Positions 25,198-34,288 of a stretch of 62,638 nucleotides of DNA are shown one piece after another. Below the pieces are notes generated by a model that searched no databases, was not told the origin of the DNA, and worked only from the letters and a program-made list of their open reading frames with translations. The stretch is from CAZUCE01 sp964619265. Lineage in GTDB: Bacteria > Planctomycetota > UBA1135 > GCA-002686595. A program made the translations under genes and the position numbers. The stretch covers positions 1-62,638 of the forward strand of contig CAZUCE010000024.1 of NCBI GenBank assembly GCA_964619265.1, in the 5' to 3' direction. Numbering within the stretch: position 1 is the stretch's first letter; each line of letters starts with the position of its first letter.

Positions 25198-28100
25198 AAC
25201 GCAGCGCACTGTGGCTGGCGCTCCTGCTCGGCTTGGGAATCTGGTGCGCGATCGAAGCCTCGCGCGCGTTCGCGGGCCCGCGCGTGGAGCTCGCCGAGAA
25301 CCGGCAGACCGAGCTGACCTCGGTCGATCGGCAGCGCCTGGCCGAGCTCGACCGGGACGTGACGCTGACCTATTGGGTCTCGAGCCGCGAACGAATGCCG
25401 TCGTCCATGCGGCAGGTCGAGCGCGGCGTCCTCGAGCTGCTCGAGGCGCTTGAGCAAGCCGCTCAACAGACCGCTTCGACCGCACGGGTGAGCTGGCGAC
25501 ACGCGGATCCCGAATCGAAGGAAGAGCTTCAGACATTCGCTTCCCAGCGCGGTATCTCGCCGATTCGTGTGCGCAGCGTCTCGAAGGACGGCTGGAGCGA
25601 GCGCGAGGTGTATTCGTCCCTGGAACTCCAGTTGGGCGCCACCGGCCGCGTCGTGCTCGACGGCATCGATCGCGAAACCCTGCCGGCGCTGAAGGGCCTG
25701 ATCCTCGAACACCTCGGCGCGCTGGAGAGTCCTCCCCGGCCGCGCTTCGCGCTTGCGGCTCCAGAATCCGGCTACGAACAGCTCGCGAGCTATCTCGGAG
25801 CGCGCGGCGAGCTCCTGCGAGTCGATGGCAACGCGTTGGCCGCTGATCTCGCGGCCGATGTGTTGGTTTGGATGGAGCCTGGCTCGCCGCCCGAGGAGGC
25901 CCTGGAAGCGCTGGACCAACTGCGCGAGCGGGGGGTCGGCGTCCTGCTGGCCGGCAGCGCCAGGCGCTCGACGCTTGGGATGACCCCAGACGCGTCGGGC
26001 GCCGGACGGCAAGCGGCCCTGCGCATCGAACCCAGCGGGTTCGACGCGGACCGCGTGCTCGCGCGCTTTGGACTGCGCGCCCTCGAGAGTCCGTTGTTCG
26101 ACGAGCGCTGCGAAGCGCAGATGCTAGAGGGTCAGGCCACGCGCTTGCCGTTCCTCGCGCGCTGCATCGGTCCGAATCAGGACTTCCGCGGATTCGAGCC
26201 GGCGCCTTCAGGCTCGATCCTGTTCCCCAGCCCCACCGCCCTACGACTCGACGGTGCTTCGTTGCTCGAAAGCGGCGTCCAGGCCAAGGTGCTTGCGACC
26301 AGCTCCGAAGCTAGCTACACAGTTCCCGAACTGGCCGGCGCTGGACCGTTCGAACCGGTTCGGCTCGCGGCCCTGGACCGCGAGCGCCACCGGGCGCTGC
26401 CCAAAGAAGCCCTGTTGGTCGCGCTCGAGCCCGCGCGATCGCTGCACGGCCGCGCCTTTGTCGCCGCGAGTCCCAAACCGTTCTCCGACGAGTTTCTAGA
26501 CCTCGAAGGCTACGTCCATCGCGACCTGCTCTCGCTGCTGGTCGGCCAACTCGCTTCGCCCGCCAGGTTGGTGGCGTCGCGCGCTGAAGTCCCGCGCCCC
26601 GCTCGCATCGATCCGGTGTCCCCGAGCGCGGAGCGCATCTGGCGTTTGTTGGTTCTGGGGCTCGGACCGGCGGCCCTGGCTGGCCTGTTCGTCGCCACCG
26701 GCGGCCTGGGAGCCCGCGGTCGCTCCGGTCGCGGCGGCGCTCGCTTGGGGGTCACGGCGCTCGTCGCTGTGGCGATCGCTTTCGCGGTGCCCGCGCTTGG
26801 CGCCGCCCTTGGACGGGTGCGCGGACCCGTCTTGGACCTGACCGCCGACGCGCTGTCCCAGCCGGCTGGCGTCAACGTGGATCTGCTCGCCGAGGTCGCC
26901 GCGGAAAATCCGCTGCAAGCCGCCTGGCTGGTCTCCCCCACCACGGACCTTCCGCCAAATCTGCGAGCCCCAGCGCGGGCCGCTCGCGAACGGTTGGACG
27001 TGCTGCTTGGCACTTCCAGCAGCGCGAGCTGGGCCCCCACACCCGATTGGGCCTCGGTCGACGAACAGCGCGCCCCGCGCCTACGGGCCGTTGTGGGCGA
27101 GGGAGAGATCACCCGCGTGATCGACTTCAGGTCGTCGCTCGAGCTGACCGCGGGGAACCGCACGGAGCGCCTGGACTTTCCCGATGCGCTGGCCTTCGAG
27201 GATTTCGAGTTCCGAGTTGGGTTCGCCCTGTGGCGGCTCGCTGGGAACGCGCCGCCGCGCATCGCGATGGCCACCGACACGCCCCGTCTGACACCGGCCG
27301 AAGCCCACAGTGAGTACCTGCAGCTCCAGCGCTTCGCCCCCACCGGCACCGACATCTTCAGCCTGGCGCGCGCCTCGCTCCAACTCGCCGGATTCGACGT
27401 GGTCCACGTGGATTCGGCTCGCGCCGACGTTCCAGAGAATGCGGACAGCCTGTTTTGGCTCCAGCCAAGGCGACCGCTCGCGCGCATGCTCGAAGCGTTC
27501 GCTCTGCACCTAACCGGCGGCGGAAAGGCCTTCCTCGCGGCTCAGCACTTCCAACTGATCCCCCAACAACACCGCGGCCGCGACTTCGAGACCGTCTGGT
27601 GGCCCCGGCCGCAGTTTTGCGACCTCGAGCAGTTGTACTTCCCGGGCATCGGGTTGGTGCTCGCGCGCGACGTGCTTTTCGACCGTCTCAACTACACCTC
27701 CCAGGTCCTCACCCAGGTCAACCGCGACCCGCGCGCCCGCGATTACGAGCGGCAAGACTCGTCTCTGCCGGCCTTGATTCGCGCGGTGGTCGCCAACCAA
27801 AGCGACGACCCACTGCTGGCCGGCGTCGGCGACCTACGCTTTCCGTTCCCGAATCGCGTGTTCTTGGACGAAGCCCAACTCGCGGCTGTTGGCCTCACCG
27901 CCGAAGTCCTCGCGACCACTTCGGCGTCCGCCTGGAACTACGCCTGGGAGGGCGGCTTCTTGCCCAGCGACGTGCTTGCCGGCCCATCCGAATCCACCTC
28001 GGTTGCGCTACCCGCCGGCGTCGACTCCGTCAGCCGTGCGCCGCTCCTGGTTCGCGTTCGCGGTAGCTTCCCGCAACCGCCCTCCGACCTGGTCGATCGC

Positions 28101-28418
28101 GCAGAGGGCGAACTTCCCCCGCTTCCGCCCGAACCCGGTGCGGGCGAGCTGGTCCTGATCGGAAACTCCGCTGCATTCGACAACGAGCGCTTGCTGCGGC
28201 CCGACTCGCGCGGCGACCGCCTGCTGGTCGCCGCCGCAGCCCACCAAACCCTGCCGCCGGGCCTCGCCGCGCTCACCGGTCGCCGCTCGGTCCCGCCCGG
28301 CCTCGACCTCGTGCCCGAAGACTCACGTCTGATCTGGCGCGGGGCCGTCCTGCTCGCCGGCCCCCTGACTCTGCTGCTCTTGGCCGCACTTGGCTCGCTG
28401 CGGAGGATTCGCGCGTGA
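25194..28418 (+). CDS. Tandem GldG-like ABC-transporter auxiliary protein
   Basis: A 1074-residue membrane protein built from two similar halves. Half one (about 1-505) has an N-terminal helix, a periplasmic beta strand RVELAENRQTELTSVDRQRL, a GldG-type Rossmann-like body, the segment KVLATSSEAS and a closing helix IWRLLVLGLGPAALAG. Half two (about 520-1074) repeats the plan: helix LGVTALVAVAIAFAVPALG, then LDLTADALS, the body with a PENADSLFWLQPRRPLARM segment, VLATTSASAW and the final helix IWRGAVLLAGPLTLL. Ordinary GldG has one such unit of about 500-600 residues. It starts in ATGA with the permease and ends in GTGA with the next gene. It probably forms a large periplasmic part of the ABC complex. 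Confidence 0.78.
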   Translation: MKRSALWLALLLGLGIWCAIEASRAFAGPRVELAENRQTELTSVDRQRLAELDRDVTLTYWVSSRERMPSSMRQVERGVLELLEALEQAAQQTASTARVSWRHADPESKEELQTFASQRGISPIRVRSVSKDGWSEREVYSSLELQLGATGRVVLDGIDRETLPALKGLILEHLGALESPPRPRFALAAPESGYEQLASYLGARGELLRVDGNALAADLAADVLVWMEPGSPPEEALEALDQLRERGVGVLLAGSARRSTLGMTPDASGAGRQAALRIEPSGFDADRVLARFGLRALESPLFDERCEAQMLEGQATRLPFLARCIGPNQDFRGFEPAPSGSILFPSPTALRLDGASLLESGVQAKVLATSSEASYTVPELAGAGPFEPVRLAALDRERHRALPKEALLVALEPARSLHGRAFVAASPKPFSDEFLDLEGYVHRDLLSLLVGQLASPARLVASRAEVPRPARIDPVSPSAERIWRLLVLGLGPAALAGLFVATGGLGARGRSGRGGARLGVTALVAVAIAFAVPALGAALGRVRGPVLDLTADALSQPAGVNVDLLAEVAAENPLQAAWLVSPTTDLPPNLRAPARAARERLDVLLGTSSSASWAPTPDWASVDEQRAPRLRAVVGEGEITRVIDFRSSLELTAGNRTERLDFPDALAFEDFEFRVGFALWRLAGNAPPRIAMATDTPRLTPAEAHSEYLQLQRFAPTGTDIFSLARASLQLAGFDVVHVDSARADVPENADSLFWLQPRRPLARMLEAFALHLTGGGKAFLAAQHFQLIPQQHRGRDFETVWWPRPQFCDLEQLYFPGIGLVLARDVLFDRLNYTSQVLTQVNRDPRARDYERQDSSLPALIRAVVANQSDDPLLAGVGDLRFPFPNRVFLDEAQLAAVGLTAEVLATTSASAWNYAWEGGFLPSDVLAGPSESTSVALPAGVDSVSRAPLLVRVRGSFPQPPSDLVDRAEGELPPLPPEPGAGELVLIGNSAAFDNERLLRPDSRGDRLLVAAAAHQTLPPGLAALTGRRSVPPGLDLVPEDSRLIWRGAVLLAGPLTLLLLAALGSLRRIRA

Positions 28419-29569
28419 GCAAGGTTCAACCGTTCCTCCTCGCGGCTGGATTGGCCCTCACCGCTACTGGCCTGCACGTAGCTGCCGACGCGCGCGAGCG
28501 CTCCCGCGAAACAAGTCGCGCGGGCGCGCTCGTCGTCGAACCCCTGGTTGTTCCCGGCCAAAGCGAGTGGGTTCCAGCAGAAGGCGAACGCCTCCCCGTC
28601 GCCGCTCTCGGGCTGGTCACCGGACGGGGATCCCAATTCTCCTATGCCCGGTCCGGTGGACTCTGGCGCTGCCCTGAACACTTCGGCGCGATCGCCTCGG
28701 AGGGACGCATCCTCGGCCTGATGGAAGCCGTCGGCCGGGCTTCGCGCATCGTGAGCCTGCAAGCCAACGCGTTCGAAAACACCCAACTTGCAAGTTTCGG
28801 ACTCGACACCGCCAGCCGAACCTTGCTGTCGCTGCACGGTCCCGGCTTCCTTGCCGACGACGATCGCGACGTTTTGTGGTCGATCGAGCTGGGCGGCTCG
28901 ATTCCCGGCGCTTCGGCCACGGGAAGCGCCGGCTGTTACGCACGCTTGGTCGGCTCGAATGAGATTCTAGAACTCGACCGCGACCTGCGCGCTTTGCTCG
29001 CCGACCCGCCCCCGCCGCCGGACGCGCCCCGGCGGGCTCCCCGCGGGGATCGACCGCCGCTGCTCGAACGTCGGCTCGTGCCCGGCGGCTGGCCCGGCAC
29101 ACGCAGCGGGATCCGTCGCATCTTCTTGGACCGCTCGGACGGAACTGGATTTGAGATGACCCTCTCGTCCGCCGGCGAAGTCGGACCCAATGGCGAACCG
29201 CCCGCGCCGATCTACCAACTGCGTGTCCAGGGCGAGCCCGGCCCGCCGGTCAACACCCACCAAATCCTCAGCACCGGCTACACGCTGTTCTTGGTCCAAG
29301 CCCAGGCCACCGAGTGCGTCGACCCGCGTACCGTCGATGTGGCGCGCGCGAACAACCCCGAAGCTGTGCTCACGCTGGAGCCTTTGGAGGGTCCGCCGCT
29401 GGAGCTACGCCTTCTCGCCGGTGGCCTTGGGGAGGATCCCCTCGTGATCGACGGCTTTGGGCAGGCTGTCTATCGCATCTCGAAGGAGATTTCCCGCCTG
29501 CTCACGCCGGATCCCGGTCAGCTCACGGATCCGTCGCTCGGCATCGCCTGGGACGACTACCTCCGGTAA
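28415..29569 (+). CDS. Gld-operon-associated membrane-anchored protein (DUF4340-like position)
   Basis: The 384-residue product starts at a GTG within GTGA, overlapping the upstream stop. Residues about 6-22 form the only clear hydrophobic segment (FLLAAGLALTATGLHVAA), an anchor or signal. The rest is soluble and periplasmic, with LWRCPEHFGAIASEGRIL, a Pro-rich patch (ADPPPPPDAP) at about 195 and a C-terminus KEISRLLTPDPGQL. In many Gld-type clusters the last gene encodes a DUF4340 protein; position and layout agree, but I cannot confirm the family from sequence alone. It ends the operon just before a hairpin. Confidence 0.6.
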   Translation: MSKVQPFLLAAGLALTATGLHVAADARERSRETSRAGALVVEPLVVPGQSEWVPAEGERLPVAALGLVTGRGSQFSYARSGGLWRCPEHFGAIASEGRILGLMEAVGRASRIVSLQANAFENTQLASFGLDTASRTLLSLHGPGFLADDDRDVLWSIELGGSIPGASATGSAGCYARLVGSNEILELDRDLRALLADPPPPPDAPRRAPRGDRPPLLERRLVPGGWPGTRSGIRRIFLDRSDGTGFEMTLSSAGEVGPNGEPPAPIYQLRVQGEPGPPVNTHQILSTGYTLFLVQAQATECVDPRTVDVARANNPEAVLTLEPLEGPPLELRLLAGGLGEDPLVIDGFGQAVYRISKEISRLLTPDPGQLTDPSLGIAWDDYLR

Positions 29570-29573
29570 CCGG

Positions 29574-29598
29574 GGCTCGGCTCGAGGAGCTCGGAGCC
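29574..29598. terminator. Short hairpin between convergent genes
   Basis: GGCTC (29574-29578) pairs with GAGCC (29594-29598), and a GCT/AGC pair stacks inside. It lies between the end of the Gld operon and the convergent gene at 29607. The T-tract is poor (TT), so the call is tentative. Confidence 0.35.
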
Positions 29599-29606
29599 TT
29601 AGGGGG

Positions 29607-30476
29607 CTAATTCAGGGCCGCAATCGCTTCACAGAGGAAACTCGCTACCCGCCGCGCCTGATCTGCGCCGTTCGCCAGTTCGGTGACCTCCGTGTGGTCG
29701 AGCGCCGCGACCAGCGGGCCCTTCGTGATCCACTGGCCGATCGACAGCGCTTCGGCCGGGGCGACCGTCACCTGAGGGAGCGGCTCCACGAACCAGTACG
29801 CAAATTCGCGGCGGTCGCCACCGGGGGAAAGACCCACGCGCAGCCGGCGCTCGTCGCCGTCGTCGTCGGTGACCTCGAGCGAGCAAGACATGCCCATGCA
29901 CTCGGGCCTGCAAACGATCGACGCGTCGTGTTGATCCAACTCAGCGCGCAACAAGCCCAAGACGTGGTGCGCATTGGCATAGGCCCGCCCCACCGACCGA
30001 AATCCATCCGGGCAGGCATCCCCGAACGCTGCGCCTTCCTCGATCGGATGGAGCCCCAGACGCGGCTGGGCCTGCAGGTCGTGCCGAGCGGATCCGCCGG
30101 CCAACTTCTCGGCGCGTTCGTACAACCAACCGCGCGCTTCGGTCAGTTTGCGCCCGCCGATCTCGAACTGCTGAAGCGTCGCGAAACTCGTATCGCAGAG
30201 CAAGAACGCCGGATCCGCGAAGCGGTATCCCACACGGAAGTTGGTCCCCGAACCGCGAATCTCCGGGCCGACCAGAGCGCGTGCTCCGCTGTGCCAACGC
30301 AAGGCCAAATGACTCCCCGACGCCGTGGGCTCACCCCACATGCCAGAGACGTTGGAAACCAATCGAATCGCATGATGGGACTGGCGCCACGCTTCGCCGC
30401 GCTGGGGATCGGGAGTGTGGGTTGCCCACCCGGAAGGCACCAGGCGATCGGGGTCGAGCAGCGCGGGTTCAGTCAT
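29607..30476 (-). CDS. Cytoplasmic protein of unknown function
   Basis: A 289-residue protein with no signal or membrane segment. I do not recognise its family with confidence. Ordered features are an N-terminal DPDRLVPSGWATHTPDPQRGEAW block, a HHAIRLVSNVSGMWGEP segment, a central GGRKLTEARGWLYERAEKL helix, then VGRAYANAHHVLGLLRAEL and a C-terminal beta region with RLRVGLSPGGD and FAYWFVEPLP. The conserved-looking mix of strands and helices and full codon bias suggest a real, expressed gene. The ATG at 30476 is the only sensible start. It stands alone, with convergent neighbours on its left and the S8 peptidase upstream at right. Confidence 0.7.
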   Translation of the reverse strand: MTEPALLDPDRLVPSGWATHTPDPQRGEAWRQSHHAIRLVSNVSGMWGEPTASGSHLALRWHSGARALVGPEIRGSGTNFRVGYRFADPAFLLCDTSFATLQQFEIGGRKLTEARGWLYERAEKLAGGSARHDLQAQPRLGLHPIEEGAAFGDACPDGFRSVGRAYANAHHVLGLLRAELDQHDASIVCRPECMGMSCSLEVTDDDGDERRLRVGLSPGGDRREFAYWFVEPLPQVTVAPAEALSIGQWITKGPLVAALDHTEVTELANGADQARRVASFLCEAIAALN

Positions 30477-30574
30477 GGTGGGTTCTCGTCAAAATTCGAA
30501 TCGAAGCAGCGGTCGCCGAAGCGGAGCTGGCCGAAGAGTCAGGCCCTCGGCGTTTCATCCGATCCTAGGACCGG

Positions 30575-32539
30575 CTACTGGATCTGAATAGCCAAGCCGT
30601 TTGTCGCAGCCCAACCCTCGGGACCCGCCGGGTCCAGGACCCAAAACTGGAGGAAAATCTCTAGGCCGGGAACCGCGGTCGATTTGAATTCTCCGGTACC
30701 CAGGTAATTCCCCTTTCCATCTGCCATGTGGCCGAAGGAAATGAAGTCGGGGCTCGGCACCAGGGTCCCCCCCAGCAGGCCCACGCCGGCGGTCGAAAGG
30801 CCAATCGCCTGGGCCATCTGAGCGCCGGGTAGCGCTCCTTCGAGCACCAAGGCGTAGGGCGTCCCGGGCTTACCGGTGCCTTGGGCCGACAGGCTGGGGA
30901 TCCCAAACGAGCCGGCGAGGCCCAGATCCAGGTCCATCCACGGACTGTCGCCAAGTGCGGCCACGGCTTCTGGAAGGACGGGGAAGGGGCCGATCGGTTG
31001 CTCGGGCTCGATCGGATTCGGAGCGCCGGGCGGGCCGGATTCGATGCCCTGGGGCCGCGCTCCTTGCTTCAACGCCGCACGCATTTGCGCCGGCGTGAGC
31101 CGTTGGCCGAACAGCTCGAGCGCGCGGCTCTGCAAGACAGCGCAGGCTCCGGCCACCAGCGCCGAGGCGCTGCTGGTGCCGCCAAACGAGGCGGTGTAGG
31201 ACTGATCCGTATCGCCTCCGAGCAGCGCAAAGTCGCCGTAGCCCAGGGTGAACACATCCTGCCCGAAGGACTGAACATCAATGCGTGAACCGAAGGTGCT
31301 GAAGGGGAGCTTCTGGTGATGCGAGTCGGAACTCCCGGCCCCAACCAAAATCGCGCCCGAATCCCCCATCGCCCGATAGTCCTCGAAGGTGGGCGAGTCG
31401 AGATCCTGATTGCCGTTGCCGGCCGCGCCCACGATGACGACGCCTGCATCGGTTCCGACCTTCACAATCGTGAACACCGCCGGGTCGAATTCGGCTGGAA
31501 CAAAGTTGAGGACGAATCCCGCGGAAGTCTGCATCTCAAGCAACACGATGTCGCCTGGCTGGCTGTCCGCGATCGCCGCTGCGATGCACTCCACGCGGCG
31601 CGGGCCAGCTTCAACGGTGAACTCCGGATAGGTGAAGTAGTCGATGCCGCCGGCAACCCCCGTGGCGCCATAGTCGTTGGCCACCGATGCGAGGATGCCG
31701 ATGGCAGCCGTGCCATGGTCGTCGAAGTCGTTCGCCGAGACGAACGCCTCCGGGGTTTGGCCCGGCTCCGGATTCAAATCCACGTCAACCAGATCTTCAT
31801 GGCTGTAGATCCAGCCGTATTCGCAGACCGACAGGCGGAGACCATGCCCCGGTGCGACCGCCTCGACCTCGAATCCATGGCCGGGCTCGGTGCTGACGTA
31901 GTTTTGCTGGTTGGGCGTGAAGTCGCCCGTCGCCGGAGCGATGTCGCCGGGCGGCGCGGTCCCAACGGAAGCCAAATAGACGAACTCCACGTAGGGGAGT
32001 TGGAGCATCTGATTGCCGAGGGTGACCAATTCGCCGGGCTGAACATCTGGCCCGTCGAGGTAGACCATGCCGAGCAGATCGGGCTGCTCGTGACCCGATA
32101 GTGCCGCGGCGCGCTGTTCGAGAGCGGCTACGCGGGCGGGTTCCAGATCGATCAGCGGCTGAAAGCCGAGACCCGCTGTGCCCGCTATCTGAACCACATT
32201 CGTGATCGAAAATCCGGCCAGCGAAACCAAGCTGCCGTCGGGTTGCGCGCGGGCTTTCCAGGAGTCGGCAAACTTGACGACCAACCGCTCGTGGCTGAAC
32301 TCCGGTTGCAGAAAGTTAGGCACGACGGGCTGAACCCGCGACTTGGGCAGCGGAGTCCGGGCGATCAATTTCGGACCGGCGGCCTGGCTGCTGATTTGGG
32401 GAGTGTTCGAGATCGCGGCCAGGGGGGCCGCGTGGGACGGGGGAACCAAAAGAAGCGAGCCGAGCACCGCTAGGGATCCGATCCGCCGGGCAAGGGCGGA
32501 ACCGGAACCCCGAAACGGAAGCGATTGGGGCGAACGCAT
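30575..32539 (-). CDS. Secreted subtilisin-like (S8) serine protease with atypical Asp position
   Basis: A 654-residue exported protein. Its signal spans residues about 18-38 after a basic start. Residues about 80-200 form an N-terminal prodomain-like region, then the S8 domain follows: LSVCEYGWIYSHEDL (Glu240 where subtilisins have the catalytic Asp), DDHGTAAIGILAS (His275), VGAAGNGN (oxyanion Asn375) and FGGTSSASALVAGA (Ser456). The acidic residue of the triad is thus Glu instead of Asp. A related branch of S8 proteins has an EYGW motif here, so this may be a natural variant. Residues about 530-654 form a beta-rich C-terminal domain ending AATNGLAIQIQ, typical of planctomycete exported proteins. 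Its leader CCCTTCTCCCTTTCC is pyrimidine-rich. Confidence 0.85.
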   Translation of the reverse strand: MRSPQSLPFRGSGSALARRIGSLAVLGSLLLVPPSHAAPLAAISNTPQISSQAAGPKLIARTPLPKSRVQPVVPNFLQPEFSHERLVVKFADSWKARAQPDGSLVSLAGFSITNVVQIAGTAGLGFQPLIDLEPARVAALEQRAAALSGHEQPDLLGMVYLDGPDVQPGELVTLGNQMLQLPYVEFVYLASVGTAPPGDIAPATGDFTPNQQNYVSTEPGHGFEVEAVAPGHGLRLSVCEYGWIYSHEDLVDVDLNPEPGQTPEAFVSANDFDDHGTAAIGILASVANDYGATGVAGGIDYFTYPEFTVEAGPRRVECIAAAIADSQPGDIVLLEMQTSAGFVLNFVPAEFDPAVFTIVKVGTDAGVVIVGAAGNGNQDLDSPTFEDYRAMGDSGAILVGAGSSDSHHQKLPFSTFGSRIDVQSFGQDVFTLGYGDFALLGGDTDQSYTASFGGTSSASALVAGACAVLQSRALELFGQRLTPAQMRAALKQGARPQGIESGPPGAPNPIEPEQPIGPFPVLPEAVAALGDSPWMDLDLGLAGSFGIPSLSAQGTGKPGTPYALVLEGALPGAQMAQAIGLSTAGVGLLGGTLVPSPDFISFGHMADGKGNYLGTGEFKSTAVPGLEIFLQFWVLDPAGPEGWAATNGLAIQIQ

Positions 32540-32748
32540 CGGAGACTCGGAAAGGGAGAAGGGCGCCTCCGGAAAAGCTCAGAGAGGCGGATTCCGAAGG
32601 TACCCCCGCGCAGCCAAGCCTAGGAAGGATCCTCCCGGTTCCAGGGCCTTCAGGGGGCTCCCAGGCGGGCTGGGGGCGCCCCGTCACACTTCAAACACAT
32701 AGCGAGGGCGACCCTGGGTGCAGCCCCGGGGCCGGCCGGCAAGCCCGG

Positions 32749-33843
32749 TTACTTCCCAATCAGGAAGTGGCAAACATCCCCGTCCTGAAGCACATAGTCG
32801 CGGCCTTCCACCCGCAGCTTGCCCGCCGATTTGATCGCCGCCTCCGACCCCAAATCTGAGAGGTCCCCCACCGAGTAAACCTCGGCGCGGATGAACAGCT
32901 TTTCGAAGTCAGTGTGGATCACGCCGGCTCCCTTCGGAGCCGTCCAGCCCTGGCGAATCGTCCAGGCACGAATCTCCTTCTCGCCCGCGGTAAAGAAGGT
33001 CTGCAATCCGAGCAGCTCGTAGGTGGCCTGAGCCAGCCGCTCGAGCCCCGACTCTTTGAGTCCGAGTTCGGTCATGAACTCCACGCGGTCTTCTGGATCC
33101 AGCGCAGCGATTTCGCCTTCCATGTCGCCGCACAGAACGACCAAACCCGACCCGGAGGCTTCGGCGTGCTCGCGGACCGCGGCGACATGCGGCGAGTCCC
33201 CCGCCAGGCCATCGGCCGAGACGTTGGCCACGTACAAGACGGGCTTGGAGGTGATCAGGAACAACGGCCGGAGAGCTTCGACTTCGCGGTCGTCCCACTG
33301 CGCTGCCCGCAGGGGCGATCCGTCCTGAAGAACCGTGCGCGCACGGTCGAAGGTGTCGCGCTCGAAAATCGAATCCTTGTCGCCGGAGCGCGCCTTCTTT
33401 GAAACTCGCTCATGGGCCCGGTTCAAGGTTTCGAGGTCCGCCATGGCGAGCTCAAGCTCGATCACCTCGATGTCCGTCTTGGGATCGACAGTTCCATGCA
33501 CGTGCACGATGTCCGAATCCTCAAAGCAGCGTACGACGTGCAAGATCGCGTCGGTCTCCTTGATGTTGCCGAGGAACTTGTTGCCAAGCCCTTCGCCCTC
33601 CGAAGCCCCTTTGACCAGTCCGGCGATGTCGACCACCTTCACACTGGCTGGCAGCACCTTGTCCGTCGCAATGTGGCTGTGGATTTGGCTCAACCGCACG
33701 TCGGGCACGTCCACGATTCCAACATTGGGCTCGATCGTGCAGAACGGGTAGTTGGCACTCTCCGCGCCCGCAGCCGTAATAGCGTTGAAGATGGTGGACT
33801 TGCCTACGTTGGGCAGTCCGACGATGCCGGCGGCAACAGCCAT
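32749..33843 (-). CDS. ychF: Redox-regulated ATPase YchF (OLA1 family)
   Basis: Ribosome-associated P-loop protein of 364 residues, the usual length. The start MAVAAGIVGLPNVGKS places G1 at residues 9-16 (GLPNVGKS). G3 is DIAGLVKGASEGEGLGN, and the family C-terminal TGS domain reads KEIRAWTIRQGWTAPKGAGVIHTDFEKLF with a terminal DGDVCHFLIGK. The NxxE motif (NVSAD region) replaces NKxD, as expected for an ATP-preferring family. It is the last gene of coaD-ridA-ychF. Upstream open frame overlaps ridA and is not used. Confidence 0.97.
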   Translation of the reverse strand: MAVAAGIVGLPNVGKSTIFNAITAAGAESANYPFCTIEPNVGIVDVPDVRLSQIHSHIATDKVLPASVKVVDIAGLVKGASEGEGLGNKFLGNIKETDAILHVVRCFEDSDIVHVHGTVDPKTDIEVIELELAMADLETLNRAHERVSKKARSGDKDSIFERDTFDRARTVLQDGSPLRAAQWDDREVEALRPLFLITSKPVLYVANVSADGLAGDSPHVAAVREHAEASGSGLVVLCGDMEGEIAALDPEDRVEFMTELGLKESGLERLAQATYELLGLQTFFTAGEKEIRAWTIRQGWTAPKGAGVIHTDFEKLFIRAEVYSVGDLSDLGSEAAIKSAGKLRVEGRDYVLQDGDVCHFLIGK

Positions 33844-33859
33844 GGGAATTTCTCGCGGA

Positions 33860-34252
33860 TCAGGAGCTGCAGCGAGCGATCGCGTCGATCTCGACGCGCG
33901 CGCCCTTCGGAAGCGAAGCGACTGCGACGCAAGCGCGAGCCGGAGGGGTATCGCCGCCGAACGTGCGGGCGTAGACCTCGTTGACCGCCGCGAAATCGGC
34001 CATGTCGACCAGGTAGACCGTGCAGCGCAGCACGGTTGACGTGGACGCACCGCCGGCTTCGAGCACGGCGGTCAGGTTGCGCAAGCAGTGCTCGGCTTCC
34101 TCGGCGGCGGTGCCGGCGTGAAACTCACCGGATTGGGGGTCGAGGGCGACTTGGCCCGAGCAGTACAGCAAGTTGCCGTCGCGGATCGCCTGGGAGTACG
34201 GGCCGATCGCCGCCGGAGCGGAGTCAGAGTGGACGCGGGTGCGTTCGGACAT
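33860..34252 (-). CDS. ridA: RidA family reactive-intermediate deaminase
   Basis: The 130-residue product should hydrolyse reactive enamine/imine intermediates, protecting PLP enzymes. The signature PPARACVAVASLPKGARVEIDAIA holds the substrate-binding Arg106 and Glu121; the N-terminal IGPYSQA and the central CSGQVALDPQSGEF are typical. It is a full-length trimeric YjgF-type protein, 16 nt upstream of ychF and 36 nt downstream of coaD. Confidence 0.95.
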   Translation of the reverse strand: MSERTRVHSDSAPAAIGPYSQAIRDGNLLYCSGQVALDPQSGEFHAGTAAEEAEHCLRNLTAVLEAGGASTSTVLRCTVYLVDMADFAAVNEVYARTFGGDTPPARACVAVASLPKGARVEIDAIARCSS

Positions 34253-34288
34253 GGGAGCATCAGAGGAGAAAACCGGAGGGACGACCCC

